DNA from: Strigamia acuminata | Taxonomy: Eukaryota > Arthropoda > Chilopoda > Geophilomorpha > Linotaeniidae | Direction of reading: 5' to 3' | NCBI GenBank assembly: GCA_949358305.1 | Contig: OX442318.1 | Location: 8,418,501-8,482,500 of the forward strand | DNA: 64,000 bases | Shown here: piece by piece, positions 1-11,063 of the stretch | How the letters are laid out: each line of letters starts with the position of its first letter | How positions within the stretch are numbered: the stretch's first letter is position 1 | Position numbers and translations under genes: made by a program | The notes under the pieces: model-generated | The model's input: only the letters and a program-made list of their open reading frames with translations | Databases searched by the model: none | What the model was told of the DNA's origin: nothing

Positions 1-490
1 TTCATTTAATTTTTATAAAATTTTTATAAATTTTCATTATAAATTTTATTTAATTTTTATAAAATTTTTATAAATTTTTATTATAAATTTTATTTATTTA
101 CAAATTTTATATAGAGACTGATTTGAAAGATAAAAACCATACACGTTTGTTGTTTGCAAAGGCTTTTCGATCGTTAGAGGTTATTTTAAAGTTTTATATA
201 CAATCTTTATAAAAATTTTATAAAATTTTTATAAATTTTTATTATAAATTTCATTTAATTTTTATAAAATTTTTATAAATTTTCATTATGAATTTTATTT
301 AATTTTTATAAAATTTTTATAAATTTTTATTATAAATTTTATTTATTTACAAATTTTATATAGAGACTGATTTGAAAGATAAAAACCATACACGTTTGTT
401 GTTTGCAAAGGCTTTTCGATCGTTAGAGGTTATTTTAGAGTTTTATATACAATCTTTATAAAAATTTTATAAAATTTTTATAAATTTGCA
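1..490. repeat. AT-rich tandem repeat, 249-bp period
   Basis: Two consecutive copies of a unit are visible. The recognisable core starting TAGAGACTGATTTGAAAG begins at 112 and again at 361, giving a period of 249 bp. Between the cores lies a simple TTTTTATAAATT-type tract. Copies differ by only a few bases. No coding potential is seen. Confidence 0.85.
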
Positions 491-499
491 TTATGACTT

Positions 500-930
500 T
501 TATTTAATTACAATTAAATTTTAATGTTTGCAAAAACCATAAATTGCGTGCACTTAATTAGTTTTTTTCTTCTGTCATTAAAGCTTGATTGGAATTACAG
601 TTCTCTTTCTAACTCACTTTTATAATAAAACTCTATAAATCAAAATTTAGAGCCCACAAACAAACTTCTTACTGTTGCATGGTTAATGTTGTCTTAATAT
701 AAATTTTATAAATTTTTTATAAAATTTTTATAAAATTTTTATAAAATTTTTATAAAATTTTTATAAATTTTTTATAAAATTTTTATAAATTTTTTATAAA
801 TTTTCATTATAAATTTTATTAAATTACAATTAAATTTTAATGTTTGCAAAAACCATAAATTGTGTGCACTTAATTAGTTTTATTCATCCATCATTAAAGA
901 TTGATTCGAATTACGTTTTATTTATTCTAT
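500..930. repeat. Pair of ~95-bp direct repeats around a TTTATAAAA tract
   Basis: A block containing TGTTTGCAAAAACCATAAAT occurs at 525 and 841 (316 bp apart), each followed by a similar ATTAAAG(C/A)TTGATT segment. Between the copies is a simple run of TTTTTATAAAA units. It lies directly upstream of the small secreted-peptide gene, but no regulatory role can be shown. Confidence 0.7.
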
Positions 931-961
931 AAGTCATAGCTAAGCAATTAAAATATTTTAC

Positions 962-990
962 TATAAATACAGGAGTCAAAAGTTGTCATT
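962..990 (+). promoter_or_regulatory. Core promoter of the secreted-peptide gene
   Basis: TATAAATA at 962-969 is followed about 20-25 bp later by TCATT at 986-990, a TATA plus initiator arrangement common in arthropod genes. The inferred transcript starts near 987, has a short non-coding first exon to 1042 (donor GTAAGC at 1043), and resumes at 1101 after a TTGCAG acceptor, four bases before the ATG. Confidence 0.5.
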
Positions 991-1104
991 CACAACTCAA
1001 CTTTGAAGATTCCTCATCTCTGCAACTGTAGGAAAAACTTTGGTAAGCATAAATAGTCATATTTAGTTTCACTTTATTTTACTTCATTTTTTCTGTTGCA
1101 GAAT

Positions 1105-2599
1105 ATGAAGAATATCGCTTTAAAAATCGCATTCATCGCAGTCTGCCTGGCGTGTTTTTTACTGACATGCGAAGCTGCTGACGGAGGGCAACCGGGTGGT
1201 GACCAAAAGTACGTTGTATTACGGTAAACCAGTCTAAACGTGTGACAGAAAAATGCGAAAGTTGTTTCGTTTGATCAAAAATGTTATTACTTTTGAGGGT
1301 CAAGGAATAATCAGAAAAATATCGAGTTGTTATGTTATTACAAGTCATTTACTCTCATTTCGCAATGTTTGTCATTCAAATAACAAATAATTTTCACTTT
1401 ATTTGCATTACAGAAGTGGACATGGTGATGGATCGAAAAATGGAGATAAAACGTAAGAAAATATTTAAAAAATTTAATATTTAAGAAATATTTGAGAGAT
1501 TTTCAAATGTGTCGATCAGGACCAGTGAAGTTTTGCAAATTCAGGCGCAAAATTGATTAAAAGTAGATATAGTTTTGAGAGGCAGGGACAAGACGACGCG
1601 GACCAAATTGGCAATGGGCATATTTGGCGCCGAATTTAAAATGCCTAATTATTTTAATGAGATTTCAAATTGGCGAGCTACCAAATTGGCGATGAATAAA
1701 ATTGTCAAGCTCCCAAATTGGCGATGGGATAAAATTGTCGAGTTCCCAAATTGGCGATGGGTCAAATTGGCGATGGGTCAAATTGGCGATCGGTGTCCAA
1801 ACGACCAAAACCTCACCCAGGATTCGTCTTTTCTTGAAACTTGCCCACTAAATGCTTCACCCATCCTTTCATGGACGTTTGATTGGCCGCTTGCGACTGT
1901 TCCAGCGCCAACTCCACCACAGTGTTTATCGTCGACGTCGAATGCTGCGAGCTCGTCTCGTCCGCGTTCTTATGACCCCAGGACTGCTGCCACAGCTCCA
2001 AATCCTTCCGCCTCTGCTGAATGGACTTGATGCCGTGCACGCTGAACCCCCCGTCGTCTTTCTGATACCTCGAACACTCCTCCAAATGCTTCAGCTTCTC
2101 CCTGATGGCGAACCCGCGCACTTTGTGCCTGTGCGCGACCGACTCGCGCGCCTCCAAGTCGGGCGTCGTCGCGGCGCTCTGGCTCCTCGATTTCGGCTTC
2201 CTCGGCTTGATCGGGGGCATCTTGAGTCCCACCCCGTTCTTGTGAAAATGAAGTTGTCTGAGCCTTTCTCGGGGTCGCTGTAGATGGCCGAGTCCCGGAA
2301 CAAGTCGTTGCGGAGCAACCCCTCGATGGCCTCGAACGAGCGCTCGTAGTAGCTGTCCGCGGACTCGTTCTGCGCGCACTTGTCGTCCGCAAGCATCAGA
2401 TTGTTCGTCGACTCTCACGGCATCGCCGTCGTGTCGAGCGAGCCGCCGAATCCCGACGTTTTGTCGCCGTCGCTCGAACTCGTCATGTTCGACGACTCAG
2501 ACAACACGCAGTCCGGCCGCAAATCGATAATTTTCACTTTTGCATTACAGGGGTGCGCAGCCAGAGACTGATGCAAAAGCAAGAGATTGGGTCAGCTAA
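1105..2599 (+). CDS. Small secreted peptide, 63 aa, three coding exons
   Basis: Coding exons are inferred at 1105-1208, 1414-1452 and 2551-2599 (192 nt in frame). Donors are GTACGT and GTAAGA and both acceptors end TGCATTACAG. The first ~24 residues form a clear signal peptide (basic start, hydrophobic core, cleavage near CEA-A). The mature ~39 residues are hydrophilic, rich in Gly, Asp and Lys, and contain no cysteine, so it is not a disulphide-stabilised peptide. AATAAA at 2602-2607 directly follows the stop. If intron 1 is retained, translation ends at 1227 after 40 residues. The acceptor regions of exons 2 and 3 are nearly identical, suggesting the exons arose by duplication. The family is not recognised; function is unknown. 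The start is chosen because it opens the signal peptide just after a 5' UTR splice acceptor. Confidence 0.65.
1604..1800. repeat. Degenerate minisatellite with core AAATTGGCGATGGG
   Basis: At least seven copies of a degenerate unit containing ATTGGCGA (for example CAAATTGGCGATGGGT) sit within intron 2 of the secreted-peptide gene, immediately left of the antisense coding fragment. The core resembles the ATGGCGAA core of the 54-bp array at about 53.6-54.06 kb. Confidence 0.6.
1813..2530 (-). pseudogene. Broken antisense fragment of an unrecognised coding gene
   Basis: Read on the minus strand, a GC-richer segment encodes a protein-like stretch in two frames. From about 2530 to 2255 one frame gives Ser/Asp-rich sequence and then SYYERSFEAIEGLLRNDLF. 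From about 2255 to 1816 a second frame gives a basic segment (PPIKPRKPKSRSQS), a Glu/Lys/Arg-rich helix-like part (REKLKHLEECSRYQKDDGG) and ends near MKGWVKHLVGKFQEK. The frame change near 2250 and an in-frame TGA near 2415 show it is disabled. Composition and smooth amino-acid content argue that it was once coding. It sits in the intron of a gene on the opposite strand, so it is probably an inserted or retroposed piece. I do not recognise the family. Confidence 0.5.
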
Positions 2600-2838
2600 A
2601 CAATAAAATTTTAAAACCTGAAAAACTTAAAAATCTTTTCTTGTAAAACGAAATAAACATCACAAACTGTTAATACTGTGTCAATTTATATCGGCGTACG
2701 CTTTTTACGGGGCGCTATAGCCAGCGCGACAACTGCAATCGCGTCCCAGCCTTCGCGAGACAAGCCAATGCGCGACACGACGTTCACGCGACACAGCGCG
2801 TGCGCACATAAGCTATAACGCGAATGGGCGCTCAGACG

Positions 2839-3041
2839 TGAGCAGTCACCAGATTGACCACTTTGACCTACTATGTACTTGTTTCCTTTGTCAGTGCTGA
2901 AATTAATGACATTGTATCCCTTTTTCCACACACAACCAACTGTGGATGTGTTTATTTTACACACCAAGGTGATGTTGTCGCCTTCCACTGCTAGTACATC
3001 TTGGGGAATTTCATAAATGAAAGCTGTGTCTCCATAGGATC
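2839..3041 (-). pseudogene. Remnant exon of an Ig-domain gene
   Basis: On the minus strand, after a splice acceptor (GATGAACAG), there is a phase-1 exon encoding the first half of an Ig domain: NITLVCKINTSTVGCVWKKG, then ...QSGDCS. This matches the pattern of the first Ig domain of Ig3 (LPCQVNATVKTCGWLKNG ... GACSL): Cys, Cys-x-Trp, then a Gly-x-Cys-Ser. Homology stops at the DCS codons near 2839, where an unrelated GC-rich segment (about 2690-2838) begins. No second half of the domain, signal exon or other Ig exons are seen on this strand nearby. It is probably a leftover exon from duplication of the Ig cluster. Confidence 0.55.
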
Positions 3042-3329
3042 CTGTTCATCGAATGAATTTTTAATAATTTATTGATGAATTCAATTTGAGTTTACTTTTG
3101 AGTTCCAATATTAGAAATAAATAAATAAATTCACCAAGTTTATGTAAGTTCATTTGATATTTCATAGGCTTAAAAGTAGTGTTTTCATGTTTGTAGCATT
3201 GTTTATTATTGTTAGAGTGATTTTTTTGTTGAAATTGTATATGTTTGTTGTGGTTTGATGTGTGTAATGTTCCAAAACTCATCGAGAGATGGCGCTGAGC
3301 CCTCAGATAAACATTTTTCACCTCTGAAT

Positions 3330-4200
3330 GTTTTGGATTAGCAAATCCACATGAAATAAATAAAAATCTGCAAATATTATAAATCTATATGAAATAAATA
3401 AACATCTGCAAATCTTATAAATCCATATATAAAAAATAAAATCCTGAAATTTTCATAAATCTCTATAAAATGAAATTAATTAAAAAATCTACACAATTAA
3501 ATGAAAACCTGCGAAACACAACACAAGATTTGCAAATCCCAAAAATATTTTCAAATCAAAACACCTCCCACAAGATTTTAAAATCTGAAAATCCCAACAA
3601 AAAATTTATAAATCTGAAAATAACATCACAAGATTTTCAAATCTGAAAATCACAGCTCAAAATTTGTAAATCTGAAAATCCCAACACAAAATTTACAAAT
3701 CTAAAAATCCCAAATCCAAAATAGCACATCACCTTCTACCTTTATATAAAACAGAAAAAAAAAATCCTAAATCAACTAAATCTGATTTAAACTCCAAAAA
3801 CCACCACCAAAACACCAAACACCACCACCAACCCAACCCAACCCAAACAAACACCAAAACAATACTTCCACCATCACTTCCAACCAACCCCCAACCCAAA
3901 CACAAAAACCTCCCAACCCCCTCCACTTCCCCCCCCCTTTAACTTCCCTTTAATTCAGCCTCAGCTGTCCCACATAATTAAATCCCTAAAAATCCCTAAA
4001 ACCCAAATAACACACAATTGAGGAAAAATAAATATTAAAACTACAAACAAATTACCCAGATTAAAAATAATCATTTCATATTTCACCACAAAAAAAAATA
4101 TATCTAAATAAATTCCCCAAATGAAAATCCAGATGTCCTTGGATAAGAAAACACAAAACTCCATATGAATGAAGCGCCTGACTCACCACCACTAGCTTAT
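3330..4200. other. AT-rich spacer with degenerate AAATCTGAAAATCCCA units
   Basis: From about 3330 to 3730 a degenerate unit around ACAAATCTGAAAATCCCAACA recurs with irregular spacing. From 3730 to 4200 the plus strand becomes an A/C-rich low-complexity tract (runs of ACCACCAACCCAACCC). No gene, RNA or promoter is supported. A GC-richer stretch follows at 4230-4600 just ahead of Ig1 and may hold its promoter and 5' UTR, but no convincing TATA box is present. Confidence 0.5.
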
Positions 4201-4613
4201 GCATTCAGTATTGGACAAGAGGGCAACAAATCATCCAGAAAATGCAATCGCCAGCAAACATAACAAAGGGATTTGATTGCCCCTCGGACGAGGGGAAGGA
4301 GGCTTTACCCCATTACATCGTTGGATGTGTGAAGCGTGGAGAGTTTTCCGGGCCCATGGGCGCATCTGTTCTGCTTTCCCCGCGTGCCTGCGTCCATAAT
4401 CACGACACCCTCCTCCGCACACGGTCTGCAGCTACATTTCCCGGACGTGACGCTAACGAGCAGGTGCGGCAAGGCAAACGCCGGTCGAGCAACGGTTCAG
4501 TACCGTGGCCATTCAGTTGGGAATCGAGACATGCGTCTGGTTGAGAGTGTTGAGTGCAATTTGTGAATCGAGTCGAGTCTTGTCTCCTGTAGGTAGGAGG
4601 GCTGTCTGTCGAG

Positions 4614-7406
4614 ATGTTGGCTAATGTGGTCTTATTATTTGTGGTTTTCGTTCAATTGGCTAAATCAGGTAGGGTTTTGGTTTTGTTTTTTCGTTGTTTT
4701 GGTGGTTTTTGGGTTAGTTATTTATTTTTATTTTTATTTGTTATTTTTAATGAGGTAAGTTTTTATTTTTTTAAATAGATGTGTGTATGGACGATAGATA
4801 TTATTGTTTATATGAAAAGAAAAAATATTTTTGAAAAATTTAGAAAAATAATAAAATAATAAATAATTAAATGAATGAGTAATTAAGAAATAATTTGAAA
4901 AATTAGAAAAAAAAATTAAATGGATTAAAAAAAATGAAAAATAATGGAACAATTGAAAAGAATTAGAAATAATGAAAAAATTAGAAAAATAATGAAAAAA
5001 TTAGAAAAATAATGAAAAAATTAGAAAAATAATGAAAAAATTAGAAAAATAATGAAGAAATTAGAAAAATAATGTGAAATATTGAAAATAATTTCTAAAA
5101 AAATAATGAAAAGCAATAAAAACAATTAGAAACAAAAATAATAATGAAACTAATTGGATATAATTAAAATCAAAATTTTTTTTTAAAAAAAAAATTGATT
5201 TTCTAAATTGACTAAAAACTGTGTTTAATTACACCAAACAATTTAAACATTACAAAATTTCCACAAAAAAAAAAAAAAAAAAAAATCAAAATCCCTAAAA
5301 TATCCAACTTCAGATAAACATTCCAACATACCTTTAAAAAAAATTCCAACCAGACTACTAATCAAAAATCTAGCACCAACTTACTTTTTCTCCCAACATT
5401 TTTTTAAAACCACAACTTAAAAAAATATATATATAAATTTCCACCAAAATCCAATACCAAAAGGGTCATTTACCCTCATATCTTTATTTTCACCACATCG
5501 GAATGCACGGCAACTCTTAAACTTTATTTCAACTGAATGAATCACTTGAAAACATTTATAGGACTTGGTGTGAATTTCCTTTCAGTTGTGCAAGGATTAG
5601 CCTACATAAAACTTCACACATGCCCCACCCATCACACACACCACCTTTACCTTATCTACAAACTCCCATACCTTAACCAAACAATAAAAACATTTTTTTC
5701 AATTTATTTCCACAGCTGTAACACCCAATTACCTCACCATGATCTACCTAAACCGCACTCTACACGACGGCGAAACCGTGCTGGTGTCAGCGAGCCCCGA
5801 CGAGACACGAAAGGAAGCCGTGGTCACATGTGTAGCTCGTCAAATTGACCCTCAACAAAGTTTGGTATTTCAATTCCACGCCCAAAATTCCATTCTACTC
5901 GAACCCAAAGACAATTCGTGGTTGGAGAACCACAACATGGAGGGTTTCACGATAGGAAGGAGGAGAATATTGTTGGAAAATGGTGGATTCCTCAAACTAC
6001 AGTGCGCCATTACGAGTCATAACGAACACATAGCGACTGTGTCAGCCAATTTCACATTCACTTGTAAGTATGGTTATATTGTGTGCTGCTTTTATTTGCG
6101 ATTGATTGCGACCACATGGCGAACTTCCTTGAGTTCTGGCCACGCCAATCTCCATTAGGGAGGGAGAATTACTCAGAGAAAATGTCGTGTTTTATGGTTG
6201 TGCAAGTGCAGTCAATGGTGACTTAAGCATACTTGTGAATGCAAATCAGTGTTGGTTGTGGTTCTAGATCAGAGTTTTAAAAAAAGGTGATCGTGAAGTG
6301 GAATTTTTTTTACGTATAAAATGAAGGTTTTAACGTTAATATTTTTTTTTTAATTTTAAATTTTAACGTTAAATTTGAATTTTTAACGTTAAATTGGAAT
6401 TGTTAACGTTAAATTGGAATTTTTAACGTTAAATTTAAATTTTTAACGTTAAGTTTGAATTTTTAACGTTAAGTGTGAATTTTTAACGTTAAGTTTGAAT
6501 TTTTAACGTTAAGTGTGAATTTTTAACGTTAAGTGTGAATTTTTAACGTTTAAAATAATTTTTAACGTAAAATTTAACGTTAAAAATTCAAAATTTAACG
6601 TTAAAAATTCAAAATTTAACGTTAAAAATTCAAAATTTAACGTTAAAAATTCAAAATTTATCGTTAAAAATTCAAAATTTAACGTTAAAATTAAATTTTT
6701 AAAGAAAAAAAATTGCATTATCAACGTAAATTTGCAAAAATTTGCATTTTCAACGTAAATTTGCAAAAAATTGCATTTTCAACGTAAATTTGCAAAAAAT
6801 TGCATTTTCAACGAAAAATTGCAAAAAATTGCATTTTCAACAAAAAAAATTTTCATTTTCAACGTAAAAAATTGCATTTTCAACGTAAAAAAAGTATTTG
6901 AATTATTATTCTGTTATTCACCTTTTTTGTTATTCGGTGCAACCCTGTTACAGACAAACCCAATCATTTTATCAACCAATTCAAACATACATTTTCCATT
7001 CAATAACGATATTCTGACACACAATTTTATTTTTTAAAATTTTATGAATTAAAAGTGAATAATAAAAAGATTTGTGCAGTGCCGTGTGCAATATTTATCC
7101 TTCAATTGGCGTTGCTCGAAGCATGACGGACGCCCTTGATGAGAACATTGCCTCTATCTAATTTAATGGACTTTGTGTCATCTTCCTACAGATCGAGATC
7201 CTAATCAAACCCCTTCGGTTGTGTCTCCACCTCGACTGTGGCCCGTTCCAAATGCAGTTTCTTTAACGTCGTCCACCAAACGGCCTGTGATTCCTCCACC
7301 TGTGATGCACATTAATAACAACAACTCAACCGCAAACACTTTACACAGCACACGATGTGTGCTGACCTTTACATGCATTCTGCTTTGGATTATATTACTT
7401 AAGTAA
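4614..7406 (+). CDS. Ig1: secreted/GPI-tailed single Ig-domain protein, 205 aa
   Basis: Three exons are inferred: 4614-4668 (signal peptide), 5716-6063 (Ig domain) and 7192-7406 (tail), 618 nt in frame; both introns are phase 1 with standard GT-AG borders. Residues 1-18 are a signal peptide. Residues 19-134 form an Ig-like domain with the cysteine pair in VVTCVA and LKLQCAI; it resembles the membrane-proximal third domain of Ig2 and Ig3. The last exon is Pro/Ser/Asn-rich and ends in a short hydrophobic stretch (CVLTFTCILLWIILLK) with no cytoplasmic tail, the layout of a GPI-anchor signal. A poly(A) signal lies at 7538-7543. It is probably a cell-surface adhesion or recognition protein; the ligand is unknown. 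The introns are packed with minisatellites. Confidence 0.75.
4930..5085. repeat. 20-bp minisatellite in Ig1 intron 1
   Basis: About seven copies of a unit close to TTAGAAAAATAATGAAAAAA stand head to tail within the first intron of Ig1. A run of A residues follows at about 5266-5285. No function is suggested. Confidence 0.8.
6330..6700. repeat. TTTTAACGTTAA minisatellite that flips orientation
   Basis: From about 6340 to 6555 a 20-bp unit (GAATTTTTAACGTTAAGTTT) is repeated about ten times. From about 6565 to 6690 the reverse-complement form (AACGTTAAAAATTCAAAATTT) is repeated about six times. The array is therefore a large imperfect inverted repeat centred near 6555. It lies in Ig1 intron 2. 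Confidence 0.85.
6705..6900. repeat. ~28-bp minisatellite, GCAAAAAATTGCATTTTCAACG
   Basis: At least six head-to-tail copies of a unit containing TTGCATTTTCAACGTAAA directly adjoin the previous array in Ig1 intron 2. The shared AACGT core suggests the two arrays are related. Confidence 0.8.
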
Positions 7407-7744
7407 TGAGTCAGAAAAATTGCCAAATTTGATGTTTTTATTTTAATTTTTTATTTTGTAAATGTTTTTTTTTCTCGTTAAGCAAATGTATGGTGATTTT
7501 ATAAAGAAATCGCCATTTTATTTTATTTAAATATGAAAATAAATTAATAAATTATTTTAAAAAATTATTCTGGTGTGGTAGCAATTTTTTTTTTGTGTTT
7601 AAATATGAAATAGTCGTTGATTTTGTTGTGTGGTTGTGCCCAATATGGACGCATCTCATTGAAATCTCCCACATTGATGTCTTTTAAATATTAGAAGAGG
7701 CGGTTAGAGAAAATGTACAAGTGATGACCATTTTGGGTCAATTT

Positions 7745-8175
7745 TTTTCTAAACAAAAATTGGATGTTTTTGGTTATAAAATGGATGTTTTTGGTTATAA
7801 AATGGATGTTTTTGGTTAAAAAATGGATGTTTTTGGTTAAAAAATGGATGTTTTTGGTTAAAAAATGGATGTTTTTGGTCATAAAATAGATGATTTTGGT
7901 TAAAAAATGGATGTTTTTGGTTAAAAAATAAACGTTTTCGGTCAAAAATGGATGTTTTCGGTCAAAAATTGGATGTTTTCGGTCAAAAAATGAATGTTTT
8001 CGGCCAAAAATTGGATGTTTTCGGTCAAAAAATGAATGTTTTCGGCCAAAAATTGGATGTTTTCGGCCAAAAATTGGATGTTTTCGGTCAAAAAATTGGA
8101 TGTTTTCGACCAAAATTAGATGTTTTCGGCCCAAAAATTGGTGTTTTGGTCAAAAATTGAATGTTTCGGTACAAA
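7745..8175. repeat. 20-21-bp minisatellite between Ig1 and Ig2
   Basis: Roughly twenty copies of a unit such as GGATGTTTTCGGTCAAAAAT, grading from a GGTTATAAAAT form on the left to a GGCCAAAAAT form on the right. The array is open in both orientations because the unit has no stops, so its apparent reading frames are artefacts. Confidence 0.85.
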
Positions 8176-8189
8176 AATTAAATTTTTGA

Positions 8190-8500
8190 TAAAAAAAAAT
8201 GAACTTTTGGTCCAAAACATCAATTTTTGGTCCAAAACATCAATTTTTGGTCCAAAAAAAATCAATTTTTGGTCCATAAAATCAATTTTTGGTCCATAAA
8301 ATTAATTTTTGGTTCATAAAATCAATTTCAGATTCAAAAAATCAATTTCAGATTCAAAAAATCAATTTCAGATTCAAAAAATCAATTTCAGATTCAAAAA
8401 ATCAATTTCAGATTCAAAAAATCAATTTCTGCTCCAAAAAATCAATTTCTGCTCCAAAAAAATCCATTTCAAATTCAAAAAATCAATTTTAAATCCACAA
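8190..8500. repeat. 20-bp minisatellite, AAAATCAATTTCAGATTCAA
   Basis: About fifteen head-to-tail copies; early copies read ATCAATTTTTGGTCCAAAA, later ones ATCAATTTCAGATTCAAAAA. It is a different family from the adjoining 7745-8175 array and ends just ahead of Ig2. Confidence 0.85.
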
Positions 8501-8681
8501 AATAAATTAACAAATTTGCATTTTTTGATTAGGCATTATTATATTTTTCAAAAATAAAAAATCACAACAACAAAAAAACCAGCTCATTGAAAAACATGGC
8601 TGCGGAAAAGGAAACCATTTGTTCATTCATATGATACAGCAAGGAAAAGGATGCCAGCCTCACTCTGCCGTATCACCTCCC

Positions 8682-11063
8682 ATGATGGGGTCTACTCAGG
8701 TGCGACTACTCATTCTTGCTCAACTCCTAATTCTCATCCCGTCAACGCAGGCCGGAAAAGGTAACAGGTTCCTTGAGGATACAGGTGGGGGTTAATTAAA
8801 ATTCCTCATTGCTACACTAGACAAACAAGATGCGCTCGCTGATTACATGGGGTTCCTCGAGACGCCGCTCGACGTGGAATTCAAAAATCAAAGAGAGATA
8901 GCGATGTTTTGCAGGTATTCGGTGCCGATTCGCAAGTGTCGGTGGTTCAAGGATGATTGGATCGTGAGATGGAAGAATGAATGGCATGTGAGGTTTGTGT
9001 TCAATGAGAGTCAGGGGTTGTGTAATATCGTCATCCGAAGACCGCAGATGGGAATTGATACGAGTAAATGGAAATGTCAAGTCGAGAAGTTGGATGGAAA
9101 ACTTGACACGTCGCCGGAAATTGTCATATTTGCGAAAAGTAATTTGGTTGGATTTTTAGCATTGTTGAGGTCTGGTTTTGGATTGATTAGTTAAATGTGT
9201 ATTGTGATCTATTAATAATTTTTTTAAGTCCTAAGTCCCTTAAAATTTTCATAAATACAGAAAAAGTCTCTTAAAATCTCAATAAATACAGAAAAGTCTC
9301 TTAAAATCTCAATAAATCCATCAGAAGTCCTTTCAAAGCCCAATAAATCCATCAAAAGTCCTTTCAAAGCCCAATAAATTCATCAAAAGTCCTTTCAAAC
9401 ACCAATAAATCCACCAAAACTCTCTTAAAAGTCCCTTAAATCCAATAAAACTCCTTTCAAATCCCTGTAAATCCGTCAAAAGTTCCTTAAAATACCTACA
9501 AATCCTTCACAAAATCCTAAATTTCCTACAAATCCTTTTACAAAACTCTAAATTTCCAATAAATCCTTTACAAAATCCTAAATTTCCAATAAATCCTTTA
9601 CAAAACCCAAAATTTCCTACAAATCCATTAAAATTCGCTTCGAATCCCTATAAATCTATTTAAAATTGTAAATAATTCCACAAATCAATTTAAAAATTCC
9701 ACAAATCAATTTAAAAATTCTAGAAATCTATTTAAAAATTCTAGAAATCTATTTAAAAATTCTAGAAATCTATTCAAAAATTCTAAAAATCAATTAAAAT
9801 TCTAGAAATCTCTTAAAACTCTAGAAATCTCTTAAAACTCTAGAAAGCTATTAAAAGGTAAAACTCTAAGAAACCATTATAAACCCCAATTTTTTTTTTA
9901 AAAAAAAAAAGCAAACTGAAACCAGAAACATTAATCCAAACACACTTAAATCACAAACCATTTTATCCTCACCTTAATATCTCCTCAGATGTTCCTCGAA
10001 CTAATTACTACGACAATTTCGTGCAATATCAGTCCATGCACATGTCTCAAACCCAACACAAACAAGCAACAGTCCACTTGGAAATGCTCACATTATTCGA
10101 AACCCGAATCAGGTGGTATGTCGACGGCAAAATGGTCCAATCCCTATACGACGAGAAAATAGATTTATTAGAAGTCGATTCAACAAGAGTGTTTGCATCA
10201 ACAACCATCGACTTAAGCAAATTGGGCAAAGGCCAATTCAAAGTCGTCAGGTGTTGTGTTGAATTCAAATCAGAGTTGAAAAAATATAAAATTTTCACAG
10301 TTTACGGTGAGAAAAAAATAATTAATTTACAAATTCACACAAATATTCAAATAAACTTCACCTTTTATAGTCACATCGACAGATTACGACATTGACTATC
10401 GACTAGCGAAAGAAAATACCGTTCCACAAGTTTATTCAGGCATGAATAAATTAATTTTAGTCGTCGTCACCGTGCGGCGCCACCAATTAATATTTTTACT
10501 CTTAATATTTTTTTTTTTAAAGTTAAACCTCCTAAACCGTTTCTTATTGTTGATGGGGATCAAGTATCTGATGTATTTCTACGCTTTGAGGTGTCGTATC
10601 CAACACTGCACGAAGTACACTTTATCTGTGGCGAGATTGACGCATTCCCCAGTAGTGTCCTCATGTGGCAAGTGATCACAACTGAAGTGGATGCCGCTTC
10701 TGACTTGCTGGAGTTCAACAGGACTGAGCAAGCTTTAGAGGAAAGTGAAACTATATCTTTGCATGCTATTTTCAAGAATCCAAGCAGTAAAATTATAGTA
10801 GCATGTCATGCTTTCAATATTCTGGCGCCAAACATGAATCATAAAGTGGCACAAATTCATATTTCACTCAAATGCAAGTTTTTTTTCTTTCAAAAACTGA
10901 TGAACCATGTAAATTATTAATTTGTTTTGTAGATGTTGCTCCAACATGTCCATCAAAACCAAACAATTCACCAAATGGTCTTATTAGCAGTTTTTCACCA
11001 ACAACTGTTTCTGTGCGTGTTCATATCATATTCATTGCTGCAATATTTCAAATATTCATGTAA
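8682..11063 (+). CDS. Ig2: three-domain Ig protein with GPI-type tail, 421 aa
   Basis: Six exons are inferred: 8682-8760, 8821-9138, 9989-10306, 10371-10439, 10523-10873 and 10933-11063 (1266 nt, in frame; every intron phase 1). Residues 1-25 are a signal peptide. Ig-like modules are residues 27-132 (CRYSVPIRKCRWFKDDW ... LCNIVI ... WKCQV), 133-238 (IRWYVDGK ... RCCVEF) and 262-378 (HFICGEI ... VACHAF). Exon 6 is Ser/Pro/Asn-rich and ends in a hydrophobic stretch (VHIIFIAAIFQIFM), a GPI-anchor-like signal. Introns 4 and 5 appear to start with GC rather than GT (CAG|GCATGA at 10440, AAT|GCAAGT at 10874). Retaining intron 4 would truncate the protein at 10675. An in-frame upstream ATG at 8632 exists, but the start at 8682 gives a normal signal peptide. 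AATAAA is at 11084-11089. It is a paralogue of Ig3; likely a cell-surface recognition or adhesion protein. Confidence 0.75.
9215..9860. repeat. Degenerate ~28-bp repeat in Ig2 intron 2
   Basis: A degenerate unit around AAAGTCCTTTCAAAGCCCAATAAATCCATC recurs about ten times, then grades into AAAAATTCTAGAAATCTATTT units. It occupies most of the 850-bp intron between the first two Ig-domain exons of Ig2. Confidence 0.75.

Noticed and set aside
4242-4566. 100-codon and 76-codon plus-strand frames upstream of Ig1
   Set aside because: Overlapping frames in a GC-rich patch, no domain; more likely promoter or 5' UTR.
7691-8160. Long frames on both strands over the GGATGTTTT array
   Set aside because: The repeat unit lacks stops in several frames; low complexity and no start or domain context.
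10442-10675. Separate 77-codon frame between Ig2 exons 4 and 5
   Set aside because: It is intron 4 plus exon 5 read out of phase; the phase-1 exon gives the Ig-domain sequence expected from Ig3.
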